A DNA stretch of 64,000 nt from Chryseobacterium ginsenosidimutans. Lineage in GTDB: Bacteria > Bacteroidota > Bacteroidia > Flavobacteriales > Weeksellaceae. The stretch's first letter is position 1, and every line of letters starts with the position of its first letter. The notes beneath the pieces are model-generated. The model did no database searches. It saw only the letters and a list, made by a program, of their open reading frames with translations, and was not told the origin of the DNA. Below are positions 55,808 through 64,000 of the stretch, piece by piece. The DNA lies in the NCBI RefSeq assembly GCF_030823405.1, contig NZ_JAUSXC010000001.1:1161001-1225000 (forward strand). The letters run 5' to 3'. Both the position numbers and the translations under genes were made by a program.

Positions 55808-55839
55808 TATAGTTTATAACTTAGAAATGCGCAAATTGA
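55808..55839. repeat. Duplicated promoter-type segment, copy B
   Basis: Same 32-nt segment as copy A, but the -7 box is degenerate (TATAAAAT instead of TATATTTG on the - strand). Downstream on the - strand the small ORF of copy A is missing, leaving the AGCxAGAxGCT motif and the tandem repeats. Confidence 0.75.
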
Positions 55840-56046
55840 AGTAAATAGCAATCCTGATAAGTAAAAAGAAGCAATAAGTTTTTATTCTTATTTTAGGAGG
55901 GGCAAAAGTAATACTATTAGTTTAATTTTTTGTTTAAAAAATTTGAGTGTATGGGTTTTCAATTTGTATTTAGGGAATTACAAAACCGTTACATCAAGGT
56001 TGAAATTGAAAATCGCTCTGTTGTTGAGCAGTTTAATGTTTATGGG

Positions 56047-56067
56047 TAAGAGCAAGATACTCGCATC
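56047..56067. repeat. Dispersed AGCxAGAxGCT motif, copy 3
   Basis: TAAGAGCAAGATACTCGCAT is the most diverged copy of the motif, sharing 12 nt with one mismatch with copy 2. Just downstream is a small perfect hairpin CAAAGTG-AGGA-CACTTTG at 56083-56100 before the Kelch gene end. Confidence 0.45.
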
Positions 56068-56136
56068 ATCAGGAACGTACCTCAAAGTGAGGACACTTTG
56101 CGGAGCGTGGTGTACTCTTTTGATTTAAATACATCT

Positions 56137-57072
56137 TCATTGTTTTTTTTCAGCAGAAAGTGCTCCTTCGCTAATATCGGCGACCTGAATGCTTTTAATG
56201 GCTGATTTGGTTGAAGACGTTGTACTTCCGCCAATGACGTATAATTTATTATTATATACTTCCGCAGCAGCATGTCTTCTGGGAATCATATTGGATGATA
56301 GCTGATATAATTTATTGGTCTCTGTATCAAAATAGGCTAAAAAAGTTTGATTATTATAACCACCTGCAATAAAAATCTTAGTACCGGATACCGCTAATGA
56401 ATGACCGGATATCCCAACTGGCATCGTATATTGCTCAGTCCAAAGATTTTTGTTGAGGTCGTAAACATTCACCAGACGGGATGATGTACCGTTAAAACCA
56501 CCAATAACGTAAAGCTTATCATTCACAATTTTACCCTTTGTTTCTCTGGCTGTGGGCATATTGGGTAATAGATTCCATGTATCTGAAGCAATGTCATAAT
56601 ATTGGAATCTATCAGAAAATACAGTGGTTGCAGCATTGTTTAGCCCACTGCCGCCGAACGTATATATTTTTCCGTTATGAATGGCAGAACCTGCATTTCC
56701 AGTGTAGGCACGATTAACAGCTCCCTTATTTATTTTATGAGTTTCAAGGTCTATAATTTCAAGATGGCTGTTTCCCCACCCGTTAAAAATATAAATTTTA
56801 TTATCGTAAGTCTCCGAATTGGCGAATCTTTTAGGAAGCAGAGTAGAATTGATGATACTCCAGCGGTTATCTTTAATACTGTATTTCTCAATAAAAGTAG
56901 CATTACCATCCGAATCTTTATACCCATTGCTCACATAGATATTGTCACCTGCAATAGCACTGCTTATCGCTCCTCTGCGAACAGACATATCCGCAAGATG
57001 TTTAAAATTTAGGGTTTGTGCATTCGCGAAGAATAAGCCGAAAATTGAGAGGAGGAATGTTTTTGTTTTCAA
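56137..57072 (-). CDS. Exported Kelch-repeat protein
   Basis: A 311-residue protein with signal peptide (MKTKTFLLSIFGLFFANAQ) and about six Kelch repeats, each with the GG pair and spaced aromatics (for example IHNGKIYTFGGSGLNNAATT and DKLYVIGGFNGTSSRLVNVY). They form a beta-propeller. The ending KSIQVADISEGALSAEKKQ is not a typical T9SS domain. Such proteins bind carbohydrates or act as sialate isomerase (NanM)-like enzymes, but a specific function cannot be assigned. Flanked by repeat-rich DNA on both sides. Confidence 0.9.
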   Translation of the reverse strand: MKTKTFLLSIFGLFFANAQTLNFKHLADMSVRRGAISSAIAGDNIYVSNGYKDSDGNATFIEKYSIKDNRWSIINSTLLPKRFANSETYDNKIYIFNGWGNSHLEIIDLETHKINKGAVNRAYTGNAGSAIHNGKIYTFGGSGLNNAATTVFSDRFQYYDIASDTWNLLPNMPTARETKGKIVNDKLYVIGGFNGTSSRLVNVYDLNKNLWTEQYTMPVGISGHSLAVSGTKIFIAGGYNNQTFLAYFDTETNKLYQLSSNMIPRRHAAAEVYNNKLYVIGGSTTSSTKSAIKSIQVADISEGALSAEKKQ

Positions 57073-57141
57073 TGATGGTGGGATTTGGTTTAATTGATTT
57101 TCTGTGTAGAAAAATATGTTTTAAATATAGGGAAAAGTGAT

Positions 57142-57164
57142 GGATTGGAAATCTGCGACAGCGG
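57142..57164 (+). repeat. Dispersed 23-bp repeat, copy 2
   Basis: GGATTGGAAATCTGCGACAG followed by CGG; 20 of 23 match 54039-54061. Here AAATCxGC and GCxGATTT also form a small hairpin. It lies upstream of the Kelch gene. Confidence 0.6.
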
Positions 57165-57211
57165 ATTTTAAATTTAGTAATTAAAGAAGTGAATTAAATG
57201 GTTTTTTTTAT

Positions 57212-57241
57212 ACAAAAGCCACACGAAAGGATTCGTGCGGC
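57212..57241 (-). terminator. Terminator of the ATPase-DUF4435 operon
   Basis: On the - strand GCCGCACGAA and TTCGTGTGGC pair over 10 bp (one wobble) with a 4-nt loop and are followed by TTTT. It lies 67 bp after the stop of the DUF4435 gene. Confidence 0.8.
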
Positions 57242-57307
57242 AGCGGTGCCGAACATAAATTAACTTCTACATTAAATTCAGTTATTGGAAGTCTTATGTT
57301 TTTCTAT

Positions 57308-58192
57308 CTATATTCTTTTTATTCTTTCTTTTAAAAAATCCAATCTATCTAGCTTTGCGTGTGACGCTAAAAATAATTTAAGTGAAGACTTAGGAAATAA
57401 GCTTTTACCCTTACTAATACAATGATTTATTCTAAATTGTAGGAGAGGTAATATATAGTTTTTTGCAGAAACAACTTTTAAATATGTATCATTATTGTAG
57501 TTCCAACTGATTTTAATATAATCGTATTCTTCTTTGTATAATTTATTCGCTTCTATGTCTGTCAGATCACTAGTTATCAGTCTTGCAATTATCTCCCCAT
57601 ATACATTTTGCGTGTAATTTTTTACTTTCGCTTTATCTAAAATAGTTTGTTTTTTACTTAAATGTAAAAATTCATGAGCATTTTTTAAAACTGGTCCACC
57701 TCCAAGTTTTCTTAATATTGCAAGATTAACGAATAAATCAGTCAAAGTCACAGCGTTGTAGCTTAGCCATTTATCGAAATTCAATTTCTTTTTAAGATTT
57801 TCAAAACTTTCGGTTCCGCTCGAATAATATAGTAAGTGTACAATGCCTTCTTCTTCTATTAAATAGTTTTCAATACAATATGAATCTAGAACCACTAGAT
57901 TTTTTTCACTCGTTGGATTATTTTTATTTATAATTTCTAAGTCACCATCTACAATGAAGATTTTTTTTCTACCATCACTTTTAGTTTGGGTTCTGTATGC
58001 ATTTAAAACGTTAGTTTTACATCCTAGTGGTGTAATATCATTTATTATTACTTTTTCACCTAACAAATTCTTAAATAATGCTTTGTAAAATTCTTTATCA
58101 GCTTCTTTATCTTCTGTAAAAACATCTATATCGTTTCTGTATGAAAAAAATTTAGATATAGATTTTAGAGAATCAATTCCAAACTTCAACAT
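57308..58192 (-). CDS. DUF4435/Toprim-type protein, AriB-like
   Basis: A 294-residue protein. Near the N-terminus DIDVFTEDKEADKEFYKAL carries a Glu (Glu27) in the position of the Toprim metal Glu, followed by KKIFIVDGDLEIIN with the DxD pair (Asp82, Asp84) and LDSYCIENYLIEEE, the DUF4435 signature. Its start is 2 bp after the stop of the ATPase gene, so the two are translationally coupled. This architecture and order correspond to AriB, the effector of PARIS anti-phage systems. Whether it is a nuclease here is inference. Confidence 0.8.
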   Translation of the reverse strand: MLKFGIDSLKSISKFFSYRNDIDVFTEDKEADKEFYKALFKNLLGEKVIINDITPLGCKTNVLNAYRTQTKSDGRKKIFIVDGDLEIINKNNPTSEKNLVVLDSYCIENYLIEEEGIVHLLYYSSGTESFENLKKKLNFDKWLSYNAVTLTDLFVNLAILRKLGGGPVLKNAHEFLHLSKKQTILDKAKVKNYTQNVYGEIIARLITSDLTDIEANKLYKEEYDYIKISWNYNNDTYLKVVSAKNYILPLLQFRINHCISKGKSLFPKSSLKLFLASHAKLDRLDFLKERIKRI

Positions 58193-58194
58193 AT

Positions 58195-59559
58195 CTATAA
58201 ATTTAATGTGGCTAAATCATTACATAATGCAGTAGAAAACTCATTAATTATGGCTGGAGAATGTGTAGCAATTATGAATTGAGTATTGGGGCTCGCATCA
58301 ATTAAAGATTTTACAAAAATTTCCTGCCATGATAAATGCAAAGAAAGTTCAGGTTCATCCACAATGAAAATCCCAGGCTCCTTTTTTGATTTTTCAACAA
58401 AATAAATAAGATTTCCTAATAATATTAGGATTTGTTTTTCTCCAGAAGATAATTCATAAATATTTACCTCATCATCATTTTTAAGTTTTATTTTCAACTC
58501 GCCTTTGGGATCTATTAGTAATTCTTTTTTGCTCTCCTTAAGAAATTCGTTAATAATTGTTTTAGTTTTTTCTATTGGTTCATAAAGTTCCTGAATTTCA
58601 TCTTGATATTCTTTGTTAAAGTTTATTAAGCTATCTATTTTCTTCAATTGAGGTTGATTATTGAACCATTTTTGAATAACATCAATATCGTCAATTCCAA
58701 TATCTTTATTATTTCTTTTTTGTACTTCATTAAATTCTGTTAATGTAATACTCAAACTATCAAAAAATTTATTAAGACTTTCTGTAATTCCTTCAACCTT
58801 AAGATTTTTAAAGGCTTCATTAGCTTTTTCTCTTTTTTCTGCTAACTCTTTTTTATCTCTTAAAATATTAAATTCTTTTGACTCAATAAATTCAAATGTC
58901 TGTAGAAGTACTTTATTTTTGAATTCAGAATTTATCCTAGGTTGTTCTGATGCAATTAGCCTATAGTAGTCATATATAACTTCTTGAATCTCAATCAGGC
59001 TTCTGTTAAGATGATCGTTTGTTGGATAATTATTATACTTACGCGAATAAAAAATTCGATTAATTTTATCTATTTGATGTCCTTCATAAATTCTTCGGTC
59101 TAACCCCAAGAAAAAAGGGGTGTTAAATTCTAAAATTTTCTTTGTAAAATCCAAATTTGCAAATTCCTCCAAATGACTTGAACTAATTTTTCTAAATTCT
59201 TCTGTAGTAACATCATCAATTCTTCTTAACTTATTGATGGTATTAATTATAGGAACTTCCTCACCAACATTAACACTCAATTGCAATTTGTTCTCAGTAG
59301 TTTTTCTTGATTCAATAACTATTTTTTCATCATTATTGGTACATGTAATTTTGACATATTTATGCTCTATTGAATTTAAATATTCAAATGATGGTGACAC
59401 CAACGCTAAAATTAATTTTAGTACTGATGTCTTTCCAGAGCCATTAATCCCAATTAGAAAAGTTAATTTTTGATCGAAAACGAAATTGTAAGATAGATAA
59501 TCATGGACACCTTCTGCTTCAAATGCTTCTATTTTCATTGTTACTAGTTTTTTTTCCAA
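58195..59559 (-). CDS. AAA/ABC-type ATPase, AriA-like
   Basis: A 454-residue ATPase related to SMC/ABC-type AAA_15/AAA_21 proteins. Walker A FLIGINGSGKTSVLKL (residues about 34-49) is at the N-terminus. The middle is helical and coiled-coil, followed by the signature LSSGEKQILILLGNL, Walker B GIFIVDEPELSLHLSW and the His switch FIIATHSPAII. Members of this class scaffold Toprim effectors in OLD, Gabija and PARIS systems. The size (AriA about 460) and the DUF4435 partner fit PARIS best. The base composition looks poorer in G+C than the adjacent groEL region. Confidence 0.85.
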   Translation of the reverse strand: MEKKLVTMKIEAFEAEGVHDYLSYNFVFDQKLTFLIGINGSGKTSVLKLILALVSPSFEYLNSIEHKYVKITCTNNDEKIVIESRKTTENKLQLSVNVGEEVPIINTINKLRRIDDVTTEEFRKISSSHLEEFANLDFTKKILEFNTPFFLGLDRRIYEGHQIDKINRIFYSRKYNNYPTNDHLNRSLIEIQEVIYDYYRLIASEQPRINSEFKNKVLLQTFEFIESKEFNILRDKKELAEKREKANEAFKNLKVEGITESLNKFFDSLSITLTEFNEVQKRNNKDIGIDDIDVIQKWFNNQPQLKKIDSLINFNKEYQDEIQELYEPIEKTKTIINEFLKESKKELLIDPKGELKIKLKNDDEVNIYELSSGEKQILILLGNLIYFVEKSKKEPGIFIVDEPELSLHLSWQEIFVKSLIDASPNTQFIIATHSPAIINEFSTALCNDLATLNL

Positions 59560-59667
59560 TTTAAAAAAAATAATTAAAACTTTAATTATTTGTTGATCTA
59601 ATTTCTAAAGTAATATTATAATTAATTTGGTGAATACATTTTCTCAAGGAATAATTAAGAAAATATT

Positions 59668-59700
59668 AAAAAAACCGCTCTACAAAAAGTAGAACGGTTT
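59668..59700 (-). terminator. groESL terminator
   Basis: On the - strand AAACCGTTCTAC and GTAGAGCGGTTT pair over 12 bp (one wobble) around a 5-nt T loop, followed by TTTT. It lies 28 bp after the groEL stop. Confidence 0.9.
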
Positions 59701-59728
59701 AATTTTATATTGCCTCGGTCGCCGACCG

Positions 59729-61388
<1,660 letters not shown>

Positions 61389-61440
61389 TTAAACGCCAAG
61401 CATTATTAAAATTAATTTTTATTCAGCTTAATTTGAAATC

Positions 61441-61719
61441 TTACCCAATAATTCCTAATAAGTCTCCTTCTTTAACGATTAAGAAATCTTTTCCGTCTAA
61501 TTTTAATTCAGAACCTGAATATTTTCCATAAAGAACTTTGTCACCTACTTTCACAGTTGTAGGCTCATCTTTTTTCCCTGGGCCTACTGCTACTACTGTA
61601 CCTTCTTGTGGTTTTTCTTTTGCGGTGTCCGGAATAATAATACCTGAAGCTGTTTTAGTTTCTGCAGCGATCGGCTCGATCAAAACTCTGTCTGCTAATG
61701 GTTTAAAGTTTACTGACAT
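61441..61719 (-). CDS. groES: Co-chaperonin GroES
   Basis: The 92-residue lid of the GroEL chamber. [20 protein letters not shown] at the N-terminus, the mobile loop [20 protein letters not shown], and the core [40 protein letters not shown] are all conserved. It starts at the ATG 61717-61719 and precedes groEL by about 85 bp. No CIRCE element was seen upstream. Confidence 0.98.
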   Translation of the reverse strand: MSVNFKPLADRVLIEPIAAETKTASGIIIPDTAKEKPQEGTVVAVGPGKKDEPTTVKVGDKVLYGKYSGSELKLDGKDFLIVKEGDLLGIIG

Positions 61720-61829
61720 AATATGTTTAATTTTTAATTATTTCTGTGTTGTAATTCTCTAAATGCGTGCCAAGCAACCGAAACGAAATTTTTGGCAGAC
61801 TTTTATCCATAGATGTGAAATTTTGGCAG

Positions 61830-61860
61830 AAAAAAAGTCACCCCTTTTTTGAAGTGACTT
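61830..61860 (-). terminator. Terminator
   Basis: On the - strand AAGTCAC and GTGACTT pair and are followed by TTTTTTT; the loop contains CCCC and a T run. It lies just after the stop of the hypothetical gene at 61869. Confidence 0.8.
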
Positions 61861-61868
61861 GTATGTTA

Positions 61869-62756
61869 TTATTTGCAAGATAGCTCATAATCATCAATTA
61901 ATTTTTTATACATATTGGTAAATAATTCCGTTCTGTACTTCATATTAATTCTTGCTGCTTCTGCTCCCTTTTTTCCTTTAAGTAAGGCTTTTCTCTCAGC
62001 ATCTGTTGCTTTCTTGTTTTCTTTAAAAGTTTTATTAGAAAAATATTCGTTTTGCCTTGCCTCATCTACTTTCTTCAGAAATTCCGGGCAATCGGCTCCT
62101 ACGACTTCGTAAGCTGTATAAAACTTTTTGTACAAGGTTTTCATATTAAATAATGCTAAAGGGCTTAGCGAACTGTAATCTACCGGTGCAACGGCAAAAG
62201 TATCATTAGGCTTACTCAGATAAATCATTACGTATGTCAGTTGACAGTGGTCTTCATTTCCATTAAATCCTGTTGAAGAATTATTCCCAAAATCCGCTTT
62301 GCACATCATACTTCTGTACCCATAAAGATTTATTGGTCCTTTTTCCATCAGCGGAAGCATCAATACTTTTCCTTCTGATTCTACTTCTAAATCATTATTT
62401 ATTTCTTTCACAAGACGCTTGTCTAATTGAAAAGTTTCCTGCGTGTCTTCATTAGTGTAAACAAGACTTTTGATATCTGAAACAGGAATCAGCTGGACTT
62501 GAGTATCGCTTTTTAATGATTTAAATTTTACTTCTTTTCTGTCTAAATTCGCATATTTCTGACCTTTTCCCATAAAGGTAAAAGTTGCAACATCCGGAAG
62601 CATAAAGTCCTGAGCAAATCCTTTTTTGGTGCTGCCGTCTTCCATCAAAATTTCGATAGGAATAAAGTCTCTTTTCCCAGTGTAGAATTGTAAAGACTGA
62701 GCAAAGAAGCTCTGTGCTAAAAAGATAAACAGCAACAAAAGACTAAGTTTTTTCAT
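61869..62756 (-). CDS. Exported protein of unknown function
   Basis: A 295-residue protein with signal peptide (MKKLSLLLLFIFLAQSFFAQ). The N-terminal half is strand-rich (YTGKRDFIPIEILMEDGSTK, then IPVSDIKSLVYTNEDTQETF); the C-terminal part is helical and lysine-rich (ENKKATDAERKALLKGKKGA). Conserved Cys residues are near the C-terminal half. I do not recognise a family. It is followed by the groES region with a terminator between and belongs to a group of three - strand envelope genes. Confidence 0.65.
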   Translation of the reverse strand: MKKLSLLLLFIFLAQSFFAQSLQFYTGKRDFIPIEILMEDGSTKKGFAQDFMLPDVATFTFMGKGQKYANLDRKEVKFKSLKSDTQVQLIPVSDIKSLVYTNEDTQETFQLDKRLVKEINNDLEVESEGKVLMLPLMEKGPINLYGYRSMMCKADFGNNSSTGFNGNEDHCQLTYVMIYLSKPNDTFAVAPVDYSSLSPLALFNMKTLYKKFYTAYEVVGADCPEFLKKVDEARQNEYFSNKTFKENKKATDAERKALLKGKKGAEAARINMKYRTELFTNMYKKLIDDYELSCK

Positions 62757-62794
62757 GGTTTTTCTAAGTTTTTAATAAGTCAGCAAATCTAAAA

Positions 62795-62824
62795 AAAAAG
62801 TATTCAAAAAACTGAATACTTTTT
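62795..62824. terminator. Bidirectional terminator
   Basis: AAAAAGTATTCA and TGAATACTTTTT pair perfectly over 12 bp around a 6-nt A-rich loop, downstream of the DUF3108-like gene. Confidence 0.88.
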
Positions 62825-62843
62825 AGAAATATATTGTTGAACT

Positions 62844-63566
62844 TTATTTCACCGTTTCCATGACCATTTTTCTGCCGTTGGAATCAATATCCTGTTTTAA
62901 AACTTCTCTCGTTACAGTGTCAATGTAATAAGTGACAATCGTTTTCCTGTCCTGAATATCGTCTGTTGCTTTTACGATCCAGACTTTTTTACCGTTTAGT
63001 TCGCCTTTATTTACATCTTCAATATACGCTTTTATAACTCCTTTTTTGGCTGCCGGATTATAATCGTAGATTGGCATCTCGGTGGAGTAGTGTTCTTTTA
63101 AAGGTAAAAAACGGATTAATCCCGGATAAGAATTGCTGTCGAAATATTGCACAGAAACTTTTTCGTCGATATTGTCTTTTTTCTGAGTTTTTTTATCCAG
63201 ATAATAGCCTGTCACTTTGTTTTTTTCAAACTTAAAACGCATATCTCTCATCACATTATAAGAAGAATGATAGATCGGCTCAAAATTTGAAATTTTAACT
63301 AACGTAGAATCCACCCAGGTCGTTTCCGGCGCCTGATTCATTTTTACACTTGTTTTAATAAGGAGTGTCGTTTTATCCACTTTTTTCACCTCATTGGTAA
63401 TCTTGCCGATTTCCATTTTTTGATCTCCTTTTTGAGCATACCAGACGGCATTGGAAATCTCGTCTTTAATATATTTGGATTCGAGTTTTACAGTACCGGG
63501 ATTCAATGTTTTTTGTGCAAAAAATTGGGCACTGCTTATTATTAAAAGGATCAGAAATATTCTCAT
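62844..63566 (-). CDS. DUF3108-like exported protein
   Basis: A 240-residue protein with signal peptide (MRIFLILLIISSAQFFAQ). The mature part alternates strands with charged loops: IYHSSYNVMRDMRFKFEKNK, the segment IDEKVSVQYFDSNSYPGLIR, KKVWIVKATDDIQDRKTIVT and the ending SNGRKMVMETVK. Similar all-beta proteins of DUF3108 type occur in Bacteroidota next to M1 peptidase genes. Role unknown; the family assignment is moderate. Confidence 0.6.
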   Translation of the reverse strand: MRIFLILLIISSAQFFAQKTLNPGTVKLESKYIKDEISNAVWYAQKGDQKMEIGKITNEVKKVDKTTLLIKTSVKMNQAPETTWVDSTLVKISNFEPIYHSSYNVMRDMRFKFEKNKVTGYYLDKKTQKKDNIDEKVSVQYFDSNSYPGLIRFLPLKEHYSTEMPIYDYNPAAKKGVIKAYIEDVNKGELNGKKVWIVKATDDIQDRKTIVTYYIDTVTREVLKQDIDSNGRKMVMETVK

Positions 63567-63619
63567 GATTTTTTAATAATAAGTAGTGCCCTTTATGTAA
63601 AAGTTACATTACTTTTCTG

Positions 63620-64000
63620 TTATTTTTTTCCTGCAGCCTGCATCGGGTTTACTTTTCCGTTGGATGCACCTCTTGCATTTCCGCCTTCTTTTTGTTTGAA
63701 TAATTCGAATTTCGAGGTTGGTGCAGTTCCTGAGTCGTTGCTCCAGAAATTATTTGAAGTATCAATGTCGGCAGTTTCTCTCATCGGATCCAATTGAATT
63801 GACTTTAATTTTTTATCAAAATAATACGTTTTGGAAACTTTCTGCTCGTTCATTCTCCAGATTTGTGCCGAAGATTTGTCTTTTAATTTTGTTCCGTCTT
63901 CGAACGTAAATTCAAGGATAATGGGCATTACCAAACCGCCTTTGTTTACAAAATCAATCTGATAAGCAGTAAGATTTTTAAACTTATCTTTTTCTTTTTG
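63620..64000 (-). CDS. M1 family metallopeptidase, C-terminal end
   Basis: Only the C-terminus is in the window; the frame remains open to the edge, so the start lies beyond it. Visible is a beta-sandwich domain (FVNKGGLVMPIILEFTFEDG, then LDPMRETADIDTSNNFWSND) that characterises the C-terminal region of exported Bacteroidota M1 aminopeptidases, followed by a Gly/Asn-rich tail ending NPMQAAGKK. The catalytic HEXXH zinc motif would be outside the window. It stands upstream of the DUF3108-like gene. Confidence 0.75.
   Translation of the reverse strand, partial: QKEKDKFKNLTAYQIDFVNKGGLVMPIILEFTFEDGTKLKDKSSAQIWRMNEQKVSKTYYFDKKLKSIQLDPMRETADIDTSNNFWSNDSGTAPTSKFELFKQKEGGNARGASNGKVNPMQAAGKK

Noticed and set aside
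61720..61800. CIRCE or sigma-54 promoter before groES
   Set aside because: No TTAGCACTC-N9-GAGTGCTAA repeat was found. TTGGCACGCA resembles a -24 element on the - strand, but the GC of the -12 element is missing at the right distance.

Overview
The window looks like a chromosome segment of a Bacteroidota bacterium of the class Flavobacteriia, most likely Chryseobacterium or a close relative (inference from protein style and gene order). The evidence is: promoters of the TTTG-N19/20-TAnnTTTG type, starts without Shine-Dalgarno sequences, proteins with C-terminal type IX secretion (YPNP) sorting domains, low G+C intergenic DNA, and the order tuf, tRNA-Trp, secE, nusG, rplKAJL, rpoBC.

Layout. 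0-6.7 kb: end of a sensor histidine kinase, then a TolC/adaptor/CzcA tripartite metal-efflux operon. 6.9-20.6 kb: core translation and transcription genes (tuf, trnW, secE, nusG, four ribosomal proteins, rpoB, rpoC, a DUF3467 protein) with clear promoters and terminators and a long structured rpoB leader. 20.8-27.6 kb: a Crp/Fnr-type regulator followed by two transcription units of secreted haem-type proteins (two CXXCH proteins, a DOMON-like protein, YceI, a DUF5777 barrel, an ankyrin protein). Both units share an almost identical promoter with a CRP-like palindrome. 27.8-36.3 kb: AraC regulators, OsmC, a nucleotide pyrophosphatase-like enzyme, a divergent HxlR/NmrA pair with a visible operator, an alcohol dehydrogenase and a carboxylesterase. 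36.4-46.7 kb: alpha-amylase, dinB, a thioredoxin-like lipoprotein, a deleted purine nucleoside phosphorylase, lpxK, truA, a palindrome array, an ABC exporter, a CPBP protease and an MFS transporter. 46.8-54.9 kb: DUF3575 and T9SS proteins, an ECF sigma factor with its YciI partner, a DHFR-like protein, the rifamycin ADP-ribosyltransferase Arr and a DUF5694 protein. 54.9-57.3 kb: a repeat-rich accessory patch with a 43-codon small gene. 57.3-59.6 kb: an ATPase plus DUF4435/Toprim gene pair resembling the PARIS anti-phage system. 59.7-64 kb: groEL/groES, two secreted proteins of unknown function and the end of an M1 peptidase.

Four genes (ABC exporter, CPBP protease, DUF3575 protein, groEL) are each broken by what reads as one extra base. 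Because groEL should be essential, the most economical explanation is insertion errors in the sequence, but two of the four sit in homopolymers where phase variation is also possible.

Most noteworthy: the PARIS-like pair; five palindromes spaced 41-42 bp apart downstream of truA; the two matched CRP-like promoters of the haem-protein units; and the 55-56 kb patch with a nine-unit 21-bp repeat, a duplicated promoter segment and a well-delimited small gene.
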